Positions 53,596-62,745 are shown, counted from the first letter of the stretch. The stretch is 64,000 nucleotides of DNA from JBIOHP01 sp044449065 (GCA_044449065.1 JBIOHP010000020.1:1-64000); one strand, 5' to 3'. Translations and numbers: made by a program. The notes: a model not told the origin generated them from the letters alone.

Positions 53596-53979
53596 GGTGA
53601 AATTCTCCATCTCTGAGGTTAAAATAACGCTGGTAAACCGACACTGCAATTTAAAAAAGGGGATGCCCAAAGTCAATAAAGCAACAAATTTAGTGGTATT
53701 TTGTATCCGGGGTTTTCCCAAAGAACTTTGCAGATTCCATTCCTAATAGATTCGCTGAAATCCTTTGTTAGAGGACCGATTGGGGGAACTGTCCGAACGG
53801 TCCAGAGGGTCGGACATTTCATCAAGGTAATTTTTGGTTCGCACATACGCTATTTTTTATAACCGGAATAGTTCATTTCATTAAAATTGCTTCTCACCCA
53901 AAATATTTTTATCTTTATCAGTTTTAAATTTTCACAAACCTCCCATTTTAACTTCGATGCACTTAATGATTAAGATATC
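53596..53979. other. Divergent intergenic region before pyrR, with an inverted repeat
   Basis: TGTCCGA (53790-53796) pairs with TCGGACA (53810-53816). GGACCG (53773-53778) and CGGTCC (53798-53803) form an overlapping alternative pairing. This alternative layout hints at an attenuator-like or repeat-derived element. No PyrR binding loop consensus was recognised. The remaining sequence is AT-rich, probably with promoters for pyrR and the surface protein. Confidence 0.4.
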
Positions 53980-54558
53980 ATGAAATCCGGTAAAAACCCA
54001 CGACGTCCCAAAACGCTTTCCACTATTATTGTCAATAAAACTGATTTCCACAGAACGGTCACCCGTCTCGCCTACGAGATTGTTGAAAAAAATAAAGGCG
54101 CGAAAAATATCGCTCTTATTGGGATCAGAACACGGGGTGAATTCCTCGCCAAGCGTCTCGCTGAGAAAATAGCCGCCATCGAAAAGCACCCCATTAATAC
54201 GGGTTTTCTCGATATAACCTTTTACCGGGATGATCTTCAGGGAAAATTAAATCAACCCGTGTTTAAAGGATCGGAAATTCCATTCGACGTTACGGGGAAA
54301 AATATCATCCTCGTCGATGATGTGCTCTACACAGGCAGGACAATCCGCGCGGCGCTTGGCGAGCTTGTCGATATGGGCAGACCGGATTCCATCCAACTGG
54401 CTGTGCTGATCGATAGGGGACATCGTGAAATGCCGATCACTGCAAATTTTGTCGGAAAAATAGTCGCGACCGGTCTTGACCAGGAAATTAAAGTAAAGAT
54501 GAACGAAATCGATAAAGAGGATGCAGTGCTCCTCGTCTCAACGAAGAAGGAAAAATAA
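53980..54558 (+). CDS. pyrR: PyrR bifunctional pyrimidine regulator/uracil phosphoribosyltransferase
   Basis: The protein has 192 residues; ATG has no strong ribosome site. PRPP-binding loop NIILVDDVLYTGRTIRAAL, IALIGIRTRGEFLAKRLAEK and LIDRGHREMPI are the PyrR signatures. In its family it binds uridine nucleotides and pyr mRNA leaders to attenuate the operon and has weak uracil phosphoribosyltransferase activity. The next gene starts three bases after its stop. Confidence 0.95.
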   Translation: MKSGKNPRRPKTLSTIIVNKTDFHRTVTRLAYEIVEKNKGAKNIALIGIRTRGEFLAKRLAEKIAAIEKHPINTGFLDITFYRDDLQGKLNQPVFKGSEIPFDVTGKNIILVDDVLYTGRTIRAALGELVDMGRPDSIQLAVLIDRGHREMPITANFVGKIVATGLDQEIKVKMNEIDKEDAVLLVSTKKEK

Positions 54559-54561
54559 CGC

Positions 54562-55482
54562 ATGCCATTGAAATCACGACATCTGCTCGGTTTGGAGGGA
54601 GTGCCTAAAGAAGACATCCGGCTCATTCTCGATACGGCAAAATCATTCAGGGAAGTGCTCGACCGCCCGATCAAAAAAGTGCCGACCCTGCAGGGGAAAA
54701 CAATCGTCAATCTTTTCTTTGAAAGCTCGACCCGAACCAGAATATCGTTTGAACTTGCCGAACGGCGCCTCTCCGCCGATGTGGTGAATTTTTCCGCCGA
54801 CGCGAGCAGCGTAAAAAAAGGAGAGACGTTAAAAGATACCGCCCGCAATATCGAGGCGATGAAGATCGATATGGTGGTGATACGCCACGCGGCGGCAGGC
54901 GCTCCGAAATTCTTAAGCGAGGTGATCGAATCGAATATTATCAACGCCGGAGATGGCGCACACGAACACCCGACCCAGGCGCTGTTAGATATGTACAGCA
55001 TCGAAGAACGCCACAATAAACTCGACGGGCTGCGGGTTTGCATCATCGGCGATATTGCACATAGCAGGGTAGCGCTCTCGAATATTTACGGGCTGCAAAC
55101 GATGGGAGCAACTGTTTCTGTTTGCGGTCCAAAGACGCTCATTCCCTACGATCTCGAAAAGCTTGGCGTCGACGTGTATTATGATATTGACGAGGCGATA
55201 CGAAACGCGGATATATTAAATGTTTTACGGATTCAGCTTGAGCGGCAGGATAAGCCATTGTTTCCGAGTCTGCGTGAATACCGCCAGTACTTCGGGGTTA
55301 CGAAAGAGCGGCTGCAAAAAGCCGGCAGGGATATTACCATATTGCATCCGGGACCGATTAACAGGGACGTTGAGCTTTCCGCCGATGTGGCTGATAGCGA
55401 TGCATCGGTTATCTTGCGTCAGGTGCTGAACGGCGTCGCTGTGCGGATGGCTATTTTGTTCTTACTGGGGACTGGTGGATGA
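54562..55482 (+). CDS. pyrB: Aspartate carbamoyltransferase catalytic chain
   Basis: The protein has 306 residues. Carbamoyl-phosphate loop FESSTRTRISFELAERRL, the HPTQALLDMYS substrate loop and GPINRDVELS agree with the family. AAGGAA within the pyrR end precedes its start. It makes carbamoyl aspartate, the second step of pyrimidine synthesis. No PyrI regulatory chain is seen next to it, as in Bacillus-type PyrB. The 358-base gap to pyrC is full of inverted repeats. Confidence 0.95.
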   Translation: MPLKSRHLLGLEGVPKEDIRLILDTAKSFREVLDRPIKKVPTLQGKTIVNLFFESSTRTRISFELAERRLSADVVNFSADASSVKKGETLKDTARNIEAMKIDMVVIRHAAAGAPKFLSEVIESNIINAGDGAHEHPTQALLDMYSIEERHNKLDGLRVCIIGDIAHSRVALSNIYGLQTMGATVSVCGPKTLIPYDLEKLGVDVYYDIDEAIRNADILNVLRIQLERQDKPLFPSLREYRQYFGVTKERLQKAGRDITILHPGPINRDVELSADVADSDASVILRQVLNGVAVRMAILFLLGTGG

Positions 55483-55498
55483 TGGATAATCCTCGTTC

Positions 55499-55767
55499 CC
55501 ACGCTATGCGTGGTAATGACGTCCGGCGACGCTCCGCGTCGATTTACTGAGGATGCAAAAATTGGGTATCAAATAATCGGCGGGTTTTTGTACAGCAAAG
55601 CTCTGCTTTGCTGAAAAGATGCAGTGATGTGAGGAGATCGCAACGTTCCGCTGTTGCGGAACTCGCGATGACGCTTTATTCTCATTACCACGCTCCGCGT
55701 GGTAATGATGTTTCGCGACGCTCTGCGTCGGTTTACTGAAGCAACAACAAAGCTGGAGCTTTGTTGT
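55499..55767. repeat. Cluster of at least seven hairpins in the pyrB-pyrC gap
   Basis: Perfect or near-perfect palindromes: CCACG/CGTGG (55499-55513), GACGC/GCGTC (55528-55540), CAGCAAAGC/GCTTTGCTG (55593-55613), GTTCCG/CGGAAC inside ATCGC/GCGAT (55637-55669), ATTACCACGC/GCGTGGTAAT (55684-55706), CGACGC/GCGTCG (55716-55730), and ACAACAAAGCT/AGCTTTGTTGT (55744-55767). A block of about 40 bases ending in GTCG-TTTACTGA occurs twice (about 55510-55549 and 55700-55739). The AAAGCT family recurs at 4215-4236. No open frame of note. Confidence 0.75.
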
Positions 55768-55840
55768 ACAAAATCAGAAATTTGCATCGAAATAATAGTC
55801 AATCAAAATAATTACACAATTTGTTAAGCACTAACTTCCA

Positions 55841-57115
55841 ATGAACATTCTCTTACAAAACGGCAGGGTAATAGATCCGGCCGCGGGAACCGATAAAGTT
55901 TGCGACATTCATATCGTCGACGGCGTCATCCAAAAAATTGGCTCCAAACTGGCGGGTGATAAAGAAACAAAACGTTACGATCTGAAGAAAAAGATCATCG
56001 CCCCGGGTTTTATCGATATGCACGTTCACTTCCGCGAGCCGGGATTTGAACATAAGGAAACGATTGCCACCGGTTGTCTATCGGCGGCGGCGGGCGGGTT
56101 CACAGCGGTGTGCTGCATGCCGAATACCAACCCCGCAATCGACGAGGCGGCGGTGGTGCGCGATATTGAGCAGCGGGCAAAAAACGCCCAGCGCATCGTT
56201 GACGTCTATTCTATTGCCGCCATCTCGAAGAAAAGAGAGGGGAAGGAGCTTGCCCCAATGATGGAAATGGCAGAGGCGGGAGCGCTTGGTTTCACCGATG
56301 ATGGAGCGCCGGTGGAAAACTCCAGCTTAATGCGCCTCGCGCTCGAATACGCCTCTATGACCAACAAACCCGTCATCCAGCATGCCGAAGAGGTGGCGCT
56401 CACTAAAGGCGGCGTGATGAACGAAGGTTTCGTATCGACCACGCTCGGCATGCAGCCGATTCCCCACGTGGCGGAAGAAATGGTCGTCGCGCGCGATCTC
56501 ACGCTGACGGAATACGTTCAGGCGCAATATCATGTCGCGCATATCAGCACGCGCGGCTCGGTTGAGCTTGTTCGCAAAGCGAAAAAGAGAAAGCTGAAGG
56601 TCACGTGCGAGGTTACGCCGCATCATTTCACATTAACCGATGAAGCCGTTCGTTCGTTCGACACCAACACCAAAATGAATCCTCCGCTGCGCACCGCCGA
56701 TGACGTCGATGCCATGAAAGAAGGTCTCCGCGACGGCACCATCGACGTGATAGCGACGGATCATGCGCCGCATTCCTTCGACGAAAAGCAGGTGGAATAT
56801 CTTTACGCTCCGTTTGGTATAGTAGGTCTGGAAACCGCCATTGGGCTGGCGTTCACGGAGTTGGTGCACAGGCGGGTTATTTCAGTCTCTCAATTAATAG
56901 AAAAATTTTCGGTTAATCCCCGGAATATCCTACACCTGCCGAAAATAAAAATCGCGGCAGGTGAAAAAGCCAACCTCACGATCCTCGACCCGGATTTTGA
57001 GTGGGAGGTGGACGTTCAGTCCTTCAAATCCAAATCAAAAAACTCCCCCTTCCACGGCAAAAAACTCAAAGGCAAAGTGTTCGGGATTGTAAATAATGGG
57101 GAGTGGACGTTGTAG
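55841..57115 (+). CDS. pyrC: Dihydroorotase, class I
   Basis: The protein has 424 residues. Zinc loop DMHVHFREPGFEHKE, GGFTAVCCMPNTNP, HAEEVALTKGG, HISTRGSVELVRKAKKRKL, EVTPHHFTLTDEA and IATDHAPHSFDEKQ identify an amidohydrolase of the class I dihydroorotase type. It closes carbamoyl aspartate to dihydroorotate, following PyrB. Same direction as pyrB, but the long repeat-rich gap suggests it may have its own promoter. No ribosome site is clear. Confidence 0.95.
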   Translation: MNILLQNGRVIDPAAGTDKVCDIHIVDGVIQKIGSKLAGDKETKRYDLKKKIIAPGFIDMHVHFREPGFEHKETIATGCLSAAAGGFTAVCCMPNTNPAIDEAAVVRDIEQRAKNAQRIVDVYSIAAISKKREGKELAPMMEMAEAGALGFTDDGAPVENSSLMRLALEYASMTNKPVIQHAEEVALTKGGVMNEGFVSTTLGMQPIPHVAEEMVVARDLTLTEYVQAQYHVAHISTRGSVELVRKAKKRKLKVTCEVTPHHFTLTDEAVRSFDTNTKMNPPLRTADDVDAMKEGLRDGTIDVIATDHAPHSFDEKQVEYLYAPFGIVGLETAIGLAFTELVHRRVISVSQLIEKFSVNPRNILHLPKIKIAAGEKANLTILDPDFEWEVDVQSFKSKSKNSPFHGKKLKGKVFGIVNNGEWTL

Positions 57116-57318
57116 GAATAGTTACTAGCTGCGTGTGGACATATGCCCACTCATGGAAAAATTTTAAGAGATTGATTGAAATACTCATTAAATGTTATGA
57201 AATGAAGTCTAACATAAATTTTCATAATTGTCTAATAAAATCTATTTTAAAAAAATCATATATAGACCTTTTATTTTCTCAAATCTTAATTTAATCAATC
57301 ACTTTTTCAGGAGTAACA

Positions 57319-57555
57319 ATGAAATATAATTATAGAAAAATTGGCATCATCCTGCTGATCGTTGGAATCCTCCTCATCTTGGTTCGCATTCCATACTATC
57401 AGAGTGAGTATAACAGAATCCAATATAGTCCGGTGGGTCCTCCCGCGATACCAGCATTAGAAAATCTACAAATGATAAGTAACTTTATGCTTTATAGTGG
57501 TGGAATTTGTATTGTCGTCGGAGCGATAATGTTCCTTGGAAATAAAAAAAGTTAA
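57319..57555 (+). CDS. Small membrane protein, two helices
   Basis: The protein has 78 residues. CAGGAGT lies a few bases before ATG, a good ribosome site. Two hydrophobic helices (IILLIVGILLILV and MLYSGGICIVVGAIMFL) flank a short polar loop containing YNRIQYSPVGPP. No family recognised. It begins the AT-rich stretch 57116-59925, which has a different look from the pyrimidine genes. Confidence 0.65.
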   Translation: MKYNYRKIGIILLIVGILLILVRIPYYQSEYNRIQYSPVGPPAIPALENLQMISNFMLYSGGICIVVGAIMFLGNKKS

Positions 57556-57663
57556 ATTTATAACTGAAAGTTTGTCCATGTTATTATACCATTTGTCACT
57601 TTATATAGGGGAGATTGTATTCTTTCTTGAAGTGGATTTATTTCAATGGTCTAACCGTTTACT

Positions 57664-58455
57664 ATGACACCAGATAGAAAACCCGATCTTCATGTTGTCT
57701 CACTACATTACACATTGCGAAAAAATGAAAAATTATCTTATGTGAATCCACCTGCATTGAAGTTTGACTCACCAGAAGGAAATTTTGAACTTGCTGATGG
57801 TAAGCTAAGGTGTGAAATGAAAAAAAACTTCGCAACTGAAGAGGAGGCACGAAAAGTTGTTGATCCTTTTTTGAAGGCATGGGAAATAGACGCCGATCTT
57901 CGATTAGGTCGGGGGACTTTACGATTTGACTTCAAACGTGCTGAAATTGTGGACCGCTCACCGGTTATACCCGATGATAATCATAAGCACATAATTTTAT
58001 CTGCAGAAACGGGAGCTATCTCAGTCGCTGGCCATTCTGCGATTATATGTAGAACCCAAAACACTTATCCAGAGCCACCGCGCTCTTTTCGCCTAACCCC
58101 TGATGCAGATAGCCTCTGGTTTAGGTATCAAGGTTACTTGGATGGGCGTGAACCCTTACTATCAATGGTTTATTTCTGTCTCACTGTACTTGAATCTACT
58201 GCGAATGGTCGGAATTCGGCATCTCGAAAGTATAATATAGCACTTACTATTCTTGACAAGATAGGTGATTTGACCAGCAAGCACGGCGATCACCGAATAG
58301 CTCGAAAAGCTAGTAAAGGTGGTAATCCGCCTCTTACCGGAGAGGAATGCGTCTGGCTAGAAACTGCTGTAAAACTACTGATTTGGCGAGTCGGGGATAA
58401 TTTGGAAGCCATATCTTTATCTCCTATCACGATGGCTGATCTTCCAAAAATCTGA
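57664..58455 (+). CDS. Uncharacterised protein, all-soluble
   Basis: The protein has 263 residues; no signal peptide or membrane helix. The first half has strands with acidic and basic residues (LRLGRGTLRFDFKRAEIVD). The second half is helical: SMVYFCLTVLES, then YNIALTILDKIGDLTSKHGD and LTGEECVWLETAVKLLIWRV. A helix-rich C-terminal of this type occurs in several proteins of restriction and defence islands, but no signature residue can be named here. The AT-rich surroundings and lack of homologous neighbours suggest an accessory gene. Function unknown. Confidence 0.6.
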   Translation: MTPDRKPDLHVVSLHYTLRKNEKLSYVNPPALKFDSPEGNFELADGKLRCEMKKNFATEEEARKVVDPFLKAWEIDADLRLGRGTLRFDFKRAEIVDRSPVIPDDNHKHIILSAETGAISVAGHSAIICRTQNTYPEPPRSFRLTPDADSLWFRYQGYLDGREPLLSMVYFCLTVLESTANGRNSASRKYNIALTILDKIGDLTSKHGDHRIARKASKGGNPPLTGEECVWLETAVKLLIWRVGDNLEAISLSPITMADLPKI

Positions 58456-58704
58456 TTATAGTTTCACTTTAATTTTCGCTTTCTTACCGAGTTTCGGAAA
58501 AAGTACAACAAAGGTTTTCCCTGCTCTCTAGATTATTATATATTTCATTGTATTGAGATTAATTTCCCCTTTCATACTTCCTTTTCTTTCGTTTATGCAA
58601 CGAATTCTTCGTTGGTACTTTTTTTCTATATCGGATTTAAACCACGAGGGATTATTAGATTTTTGGTTATATTATAGTCGAATATACTCTGGAGAATCGA
58701 TTAA

Positions 58705-59664
58705 ATGATGAGTGATGAAGAATTCGAACAACACCTTATCTCACAATTGGAGATTATCGACCAATTCCTCACCAAGAACGAAATTGATTTAATTGACCGT
58801 CCTTTTGTTGCTGCTGACATATTTATAAAAACATGCGTGTTGAGCGTTAACGGTTACCCACCAGATTATTATTTTGTTCAACCGTGGTTCAAGCAGATCA
58901 TCGTCCCGATCAAAAGATGGTACATGACCAAATATGGAGCAAATTCGATCAAGCGAAAGGACAGCCGAGCTAAGGGGGTAGTACTCCACACTGGTGCTCT
59001 CTACGAATTATCGATACCACTCACAGTTATCGTTCCTAAGGGAGAAATAAGAGAGTTCATTTTCCCGAAAGAAATACTTTCCTTTGAAACAGAAACAGAT
59101 TTTGTTAAAGACTTGCCGAACTTTCAGCCAACTAGTTCAGAAGCAAATTCCTTTTATCAAGATGTTCGAATCGCCGTTAACCTAACCAGGTCTATAAATA
59201 ACAATCTCAAGAATTGTAATTTTAGACATGAGATTTGCCGCGAGCTATCTGCCGGAATTGAAGTACACGTTCAAAAGGCTGTGGACGATATATTATCAGG
59301 TTTGAACGACCGATTTTTAATATCATATTGGGAAATTCAGCTCGCTCTTGAAAAAACTATGAAAGTTCTAATTATTCAGTCCGACGTACAAAATATTGTA
59401 ACGCACAATCTAATTACGTTGTGGGAGGCTCTAGAGAAATTAAAACCAGGATTGATTCGAAAAGAACATCTCCTGAAGTTCCCCGAGCCTCAGATAGTTA
59501 TGCAGTATCGATATGGAAAAGGTCCTAAAATCAAGAAGGTAGAAGTATATAACAACTATATTAACGCCTTACGCATTCTTGATGTTTTGACAATGGAATT
59601 TGAAAGGGAAGTGTTAGGCCAGAACGTCGTATTCTACTTAGGAAAACTACCTTGGCAAGAATGA
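58705..59664 (+). CDS. Uncharacterised protein with HEPN-like C-terminal helices
   Basis: The protein has 319 residues; two adjacent ATG codons begin it. No signal peptide. The region around residues 200-300 reads EIQLALEKTMKVLIIQSDV, VTHNLITLWEALEKL and later INALRILDVLTMEF. An E-K-x-x-K helix followed by a conserved His before a leucine-rich helix is the outline of HEPN domains, which include RNases, toxins and defence proteins; the classical R-x-4-6-H motif is not seen, so this is tentative. The N-terminal half is unrecognised. Located 249 bases after another unknown gene in an AT-rich island. Confidence 0.55.
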   Translation: MMSDEEFEQHLISQLEIIDQFLTKNEIDLIDRPFVAADIFIKTCVLSVNGYPPDYYFVQPWFKQIIVPIKRWYMTKYGANSIKRKDSRAKGVVLHTGALYELSIPLTVIVPKGEIREFIFPKEILSFETETDFVKDLPNFQPTSSEANSFYQDVRIAVNLTRSINNNLKNCNFRHEICRELSAGIEVHVQKAVDDILSGLNDRFLISYWEIQLALEKTMKVLIIQSDVQNIVTHNLITLWEALEKLKPGLIRKEHLLKFPEPQIVMQYRYGKGPKIKKVEVYNNYINALRILDVLTMEFEREVLGQNVVFYLGKLPWQE

Positions 59665-59770
59665 AGTTGCCATTGGACTTCCAATCTCTCATTGCTTTCA
59701 CCTAAAACACATGTCAGCTTCTTGTCTCGCATCTAAATGTACATCAAGTACAACTATTTAAGTTAAACAT

Positions 59771-59875
59771 TTGCCTTTTGATTTGTTAGTGTTTATTATT
59801 CCAGCATAAAACGCATTATAAACATCCATCTGGAGTAGTGACTATGAAACAGACGCTACTGATATGTATTCTCGT
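59771..59875 (+). pseudogene. Duplicate of the leader and first codons of the 60424 gene
   Basis: It matches 60351-60455 at an offset of 580 bases. Both share TTGCCTTTT, TAGTGTTTATT, CATAAAAC and the stretch CATCTGGAGTAGTGACTATG followed by AAACAG. Here the frame from ATG 59844 reads eleven residues (MKQTLLICILV) and stops at TAG, so only the promoter-leader and the beginning of a signal peptide are kept. It precedes the truncated RhuM gene. Confidence 0.75.
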
Positions 59876-59925
59876 TTAGTCCCTGCTTATAAGGACGTTC
59901 TCCAAACATAAGTCATCATGGAAAT

Positions 59926-60213
59926 ATGAGTCAATCAAAAGAAATTATCCCACAGGAATCAGATTTTCTTCTCTACACCACACCCGAAGGTGACATAAGG
60001 GTCGATGTGCTGTTTGCGGGTGAAACGGTCTGGCTTACTCAGAAACGCATGGCCGATTTGTTTGGAGTAGAAGTGAACACGATCAATTACCACCTCAAGG
60101 AGGTATTCAAGAGCGGCGAATTGAACGATGAGTCAACTATTCGAAAATTTCGAATAGTTCAAACTGAAGGCCAGCGGGAGATTAAACCTAGAGACGCAAA
60201 AGTACCTCGGTGA
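59926..60213 (+). pseudogene. Truncated RhuM-family (virulence/antirepressor-like) gene
   Basis: The frame encodes 95 residues. FLLYTTPEGDIRVDVLFAGE, VWLTQKRMADLFGVEVNTI and NYHLKEVFKSGEL then the STIRKFRIVQTEG block form the N-terminal domain of RhuM-type proteins, which are normally around 330 residues. After that block the frame continues REIKPRDAKVPR and stops. Another frame is open for a further 20 or so residues (YLGEQKNVRN then a lysine run), which points to a fusion of gene ends or a deletion. Read as a decayed gene. Phage-antirepressor-like relatives include the ORF6N remnant at the window's left end. Confidence 0.7.
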
Positions 60214-60350
60214 ACAAAAGAACGTAAGGAACACCGGCAGGAAAAAGAAGAAAAGAAAATAGGGTAGATATCGTTTTTCAAAATCGATAAAGTTTTATGA
60301 GTTATGTTCGGAAGCATTGAGCTAAGCGTAAGACTTTTGAACTTGGCAAT

Positions 60351-60455
60351 TTGCCTTTTAATTAGATAGTGTTTATTTTTCCTGCATAAAACTCATTAAA
60401 AATATCCATCTGGAGTAGTGACTATGAAACAGATGTTATTATTATGTACTTTCGT
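60351..60455 (+). repeat. Leader and start of the T9SS propeller gene, second copy
   Basis: Same sequence as 59771-59875 with few differences. It holds the ribosome site TGGAG and the ATG at 60424 of the functional gene. Confidence 0.75.
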
Positions 60456-61671
60456 TTTCTTATGCGGTAACAGCCATGCGTATGCACAATGGGTTCAAAC
60501 AAGTGGACCTTACGGGGGTACCGTTTACTCGCTTACCATGATCGGTTCTAATATTTTTGCTGGAACTGATAGCGGCATATTTATCTCATCAAACAAAGGT
60601 GCAATTTGGAATGCCGTAAACATTGGATTAAAAAAAACAGTTGTCCAGGCATTTGCTGCATATCCCAATGTGGCAGGTGACACAAATCTTTACGCCGGAA
60701 CAGGTAACGGTGTATTGCTCTCCACCGATAACGGAACGACCTGGAACGCGACCGAAATGCCTTATAGTATCAAAACTCTTGTTGTCAGTCCCGATATGAA
60801 AGGTGGAGCGAATCTTTTCGCCGGGACTAGTTCCCTTGGCGGGGGAGAAGTTTATCTATCCACCAACAACGGCATGAACTGGAATAGGACTTCATTGGAG
60901 GCGAGTATCAAAATACTTGCCGTGAGTCCAACCTGGATAGATGGCATGAATATTTATGCCGGGACTTTTGGAGACGGAGTATTCGTTTCCACAAATAACG
61001 GTTCGAATTGGGATGCACTCAATAACGGCTTGACCTACCAGTATGTTTTAACCCTTGTAGTAAGAGGCACAAATCTCTTTGCAGGAACTTATGGCGCCGG
61101 GGTCTTTTTTTCCACAAATAGCGGGGCAAGCTGGAGGGCGGTGAATAAAGGTTTAACAAGTGGATCCATATTTACGCTTATGGTAGCGGGCACAAATCTT
61201 TTTGCGGGAACGGGCGATGGAGTTTTTCTTTCCACAGATAACGGTACAAACTGGACTTCGGTTAATGCGGGTTTGGAGGGTTCATACGGGATGTCGCTTG
61301 CCGTTTTCGGTACGGATCTCTTCGTAGGGACTCTCACTGGTGTTTGGCGTAGACCGCTATCGGAGATGATTACGTCTGTGTATGAAAATTCCGGTGGCGA
61401 GTTGCCGAAGAGCTTTGCACTCGAGCAAAATTATCCAAACCCATTCAATCCCTCAACTCAGATACACTTCTCCTTACCCAAAGCTGGATACGTCTCATTG
61501 AAAATATATGACCTGCTTGGCAAAGATGTTGCAACACTAATTGCTCAGGATCTTCACGCCGGCAATTACACAACGGATTGGAATGCGACGAGTATTGCAA
61601 GCGGAGTGTACATATATCGTCTCCAAGCGGGAAATTACATAGAAACAAAGAAGCTTGTTTTGATGAAATAG
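60424..61671 (+). CDS. T9SS-exported beta-propeller (BNR-like) protein
   Basis: ATG at 60424 fits the ribosome site CTGGAG eight bases before; the GTG at 60418 is out of spacing. The protein has 415 residues. A signal peptide ends near SHAYAQ. Seven repeats of a pattern F-A-G-T-x-x-G-[VI]-[FY]-x-S-x-[DN]-x-G-x-x-W form a propeller of the Asp-box/photosystem-assembly-like kind. It ends in a T9SS type-A domain: EQNYPNPFNPSTQIHFSLPK then KLVLMK. Role at the surface unknown. Its leader is duplicated upstream. Confidence 0.85.
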   Translation: MKQMLLLCTFVFLCGNSHAYAQWVQTSGPYGGTVYSLTMIGSNIFAGTDSGIFISSNKGAIWNAVNIGLKKTVVQAFAAYPNVAGDTNLYAGTGNGVLLSTDNGTTWNATEMPYSIKTLVVSPDMKGGANLFAGTSSLGGGEVYLSTNNGMNWNRTSLEASIKILAVSPTWIDGMNIYAGTFGDGVFVSTNNGSNWDALNNGLTYQYVLTLVVRGTNLFAGTYGAGVFFSTNSGASWRAVNKGLTSGSIFTLMVAGTNLFAGTGDGVFLSTDNGTNWTSVNAGLEGSYGMSLAVFGTDLFVGTLTGVWRRPLSEMITSVYENSGGELPKSFALEQNYPNPFNPSTQIHFSLPKAGYVSLKIYDLLGKDVATLIAQDLHAGNYTTDWNATSIASGVYIYRLQAGNYIETKKLVLMK

Positions 61672-61743
61672 AGAATTGTACTATATATCATCCATGCTAT
61701 GCCACTACTCAACCATGTATTCACAAAGGAATAGGAGTTATTA

Positions 61744-62391
61744 ATGAAACAGGTCATCGCGGTGTTCGTAGGAATGTTCTGTGTGGTTTTACTCTTCGCG
61801 GGATGCGCGTCCACCATCCAGGGCACTTCTGATTCTAAAAAAGAGAGTCTTGCCCGCGCCAAATCGATTGAAGATTCTCTGAAAATGGCAAAGCTCTTTG
61901 CGATTGAGCAATTTCCCTATATCAAAGGAAGCAAATGGAGCGGCGTAATACCGGTTGCCGATCCCACCGAGATCCCTGATCCGAACCGTGATTACAAATT
62001 ATTGTTCGAATTTACTGCCAATAATCCTGATTCGCTCGCCAGGGAAATTAACAGCGGCCTGGATGAAGTTGCGCGAGTTCTCAATCTTCATGTTGCGTCG
62101 GGTATTCCGGCGAAGAAACTCATTCCGGTTATCGTAGTTCAAGGTCCCGGTCTTGACGCCCTCACGACAAATGAACACTATAAGAAAAAACATTCCACAG
62201 ATAACCCCAACTTGAAAATTATTCATGACCTTGTAGGCGCCGGAGCAAAGTTTATCGCCTGCGGACAAGCCATGGCTTTTTTTGAATTAACAAAAGAAGA
62301 TCTTTTACCGGAAATAAAAATATCGCTTACCGCACAGACGGTCTTCTCAAATTACCAACTCCAGGGATTTATTTTGTATTCGATAAAATAG
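61744..62391 (+). CDS. Lipoprotein of the DsrE family
   Basis: The protein has 215 residues; GGAG seven bases before ATG. Lipobox LFAGC with Cys21. A helical linker is followed by a DsrE/DsrF-like domain: YKLLFEFTANNPDSLAREIN, then VIVVQGPGLDALTTNEHYKK, LKIIHDLVGAGAKF and IACGQAMAFFELTKEDLLPE. The conserved Cys173 corresponds to the active-site Cys of sulfur-carrier DsrE relatives. Its lipid anchor places it outside the cytoplasm, unlike the usual DsrE. It follows the T9SS propeller gene by 72 bases in the same direction. Persulfide transfer or a structural role is possible. Confidence 0.8.
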   Translation: MKQVIAVFVGMFCVVLLFAGCASTIQGTSDSKKESLARAKSIEDSLKMAKLFAIEQFPYIKGSKWSGVIPVADPTEIPDPNRDYKLLFEFTANNPDSLAREINSGLDEVARVLNLHVASGIPAKKLIPVIVVQGPGLDALTTNEHYKKKHSTDNPNLKIIHDLVGAGAKFIACGQAMAFFELTKEDLLPEIKISLTAQTVFSNYQLQGFILYSIK

Positions 62392-62745
62392 ACCGCAAAG
62401 AGGATTGTCTCACCATTGAAAGGTTAATATTCTCTTAGTTAGCAAGTGAATTTCACTCCCTCTTCAACAATGATGCCATGCCGGACTGTATCGATATGAA
62501 ACATATCACTGGCTATGTGCCGTTTTTCACATATTTTTGAAGATATTTCCCCCACCCATCGGGAACCTGATTGGTTTTCATCTCATTTTCATCTACCTCG
62601 ATTATATTATAATGGGTAATAACGCCCATTAATTTTATCCTTTTGAAAAAAAATTGTATACTATGATATATTTATTTATTTGCAAGCAACGGACGGAGTG
62701 TTTGCGTTTATTACGGTGTACGTTCAGCTATAGGGGTGCGAACGT
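62392..62745. other. Gene-free leader before the glycosyltransferase
   Basis: No gene is seen in 354 bases. A small inverted repeat AATGGG/CCCATT lies at 62611-62630, and a run of A8 at about 62645-62652. The sequence is AT-rich with candidate promoter elements that cannot be fixed by eye. Confidence 0.4.

Noticed and set aside
53790..53816. PyrR-binding attenuator before pyrR
   Set aside because: The stem is present but the conserved PyrR anti-antiterminator loop was not recognised, so only an inverted repeat is reported.
54327..55046. 239-residue minus-strand frame
   Set aside because: Antisense to the pyrR and pyrB genes, which are unmistakable.
55483..55840. CRISPR array in the repeat-rich gap
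   Set aside because: The repeats are palindromes of different sequence with irregular spacing; no constant repeat-spacer pattern.
59844..59879. A short gene starting at ATG 59844
   Set aside because: Stops after 11 codons and is the duplicated start of the gene at 60424.
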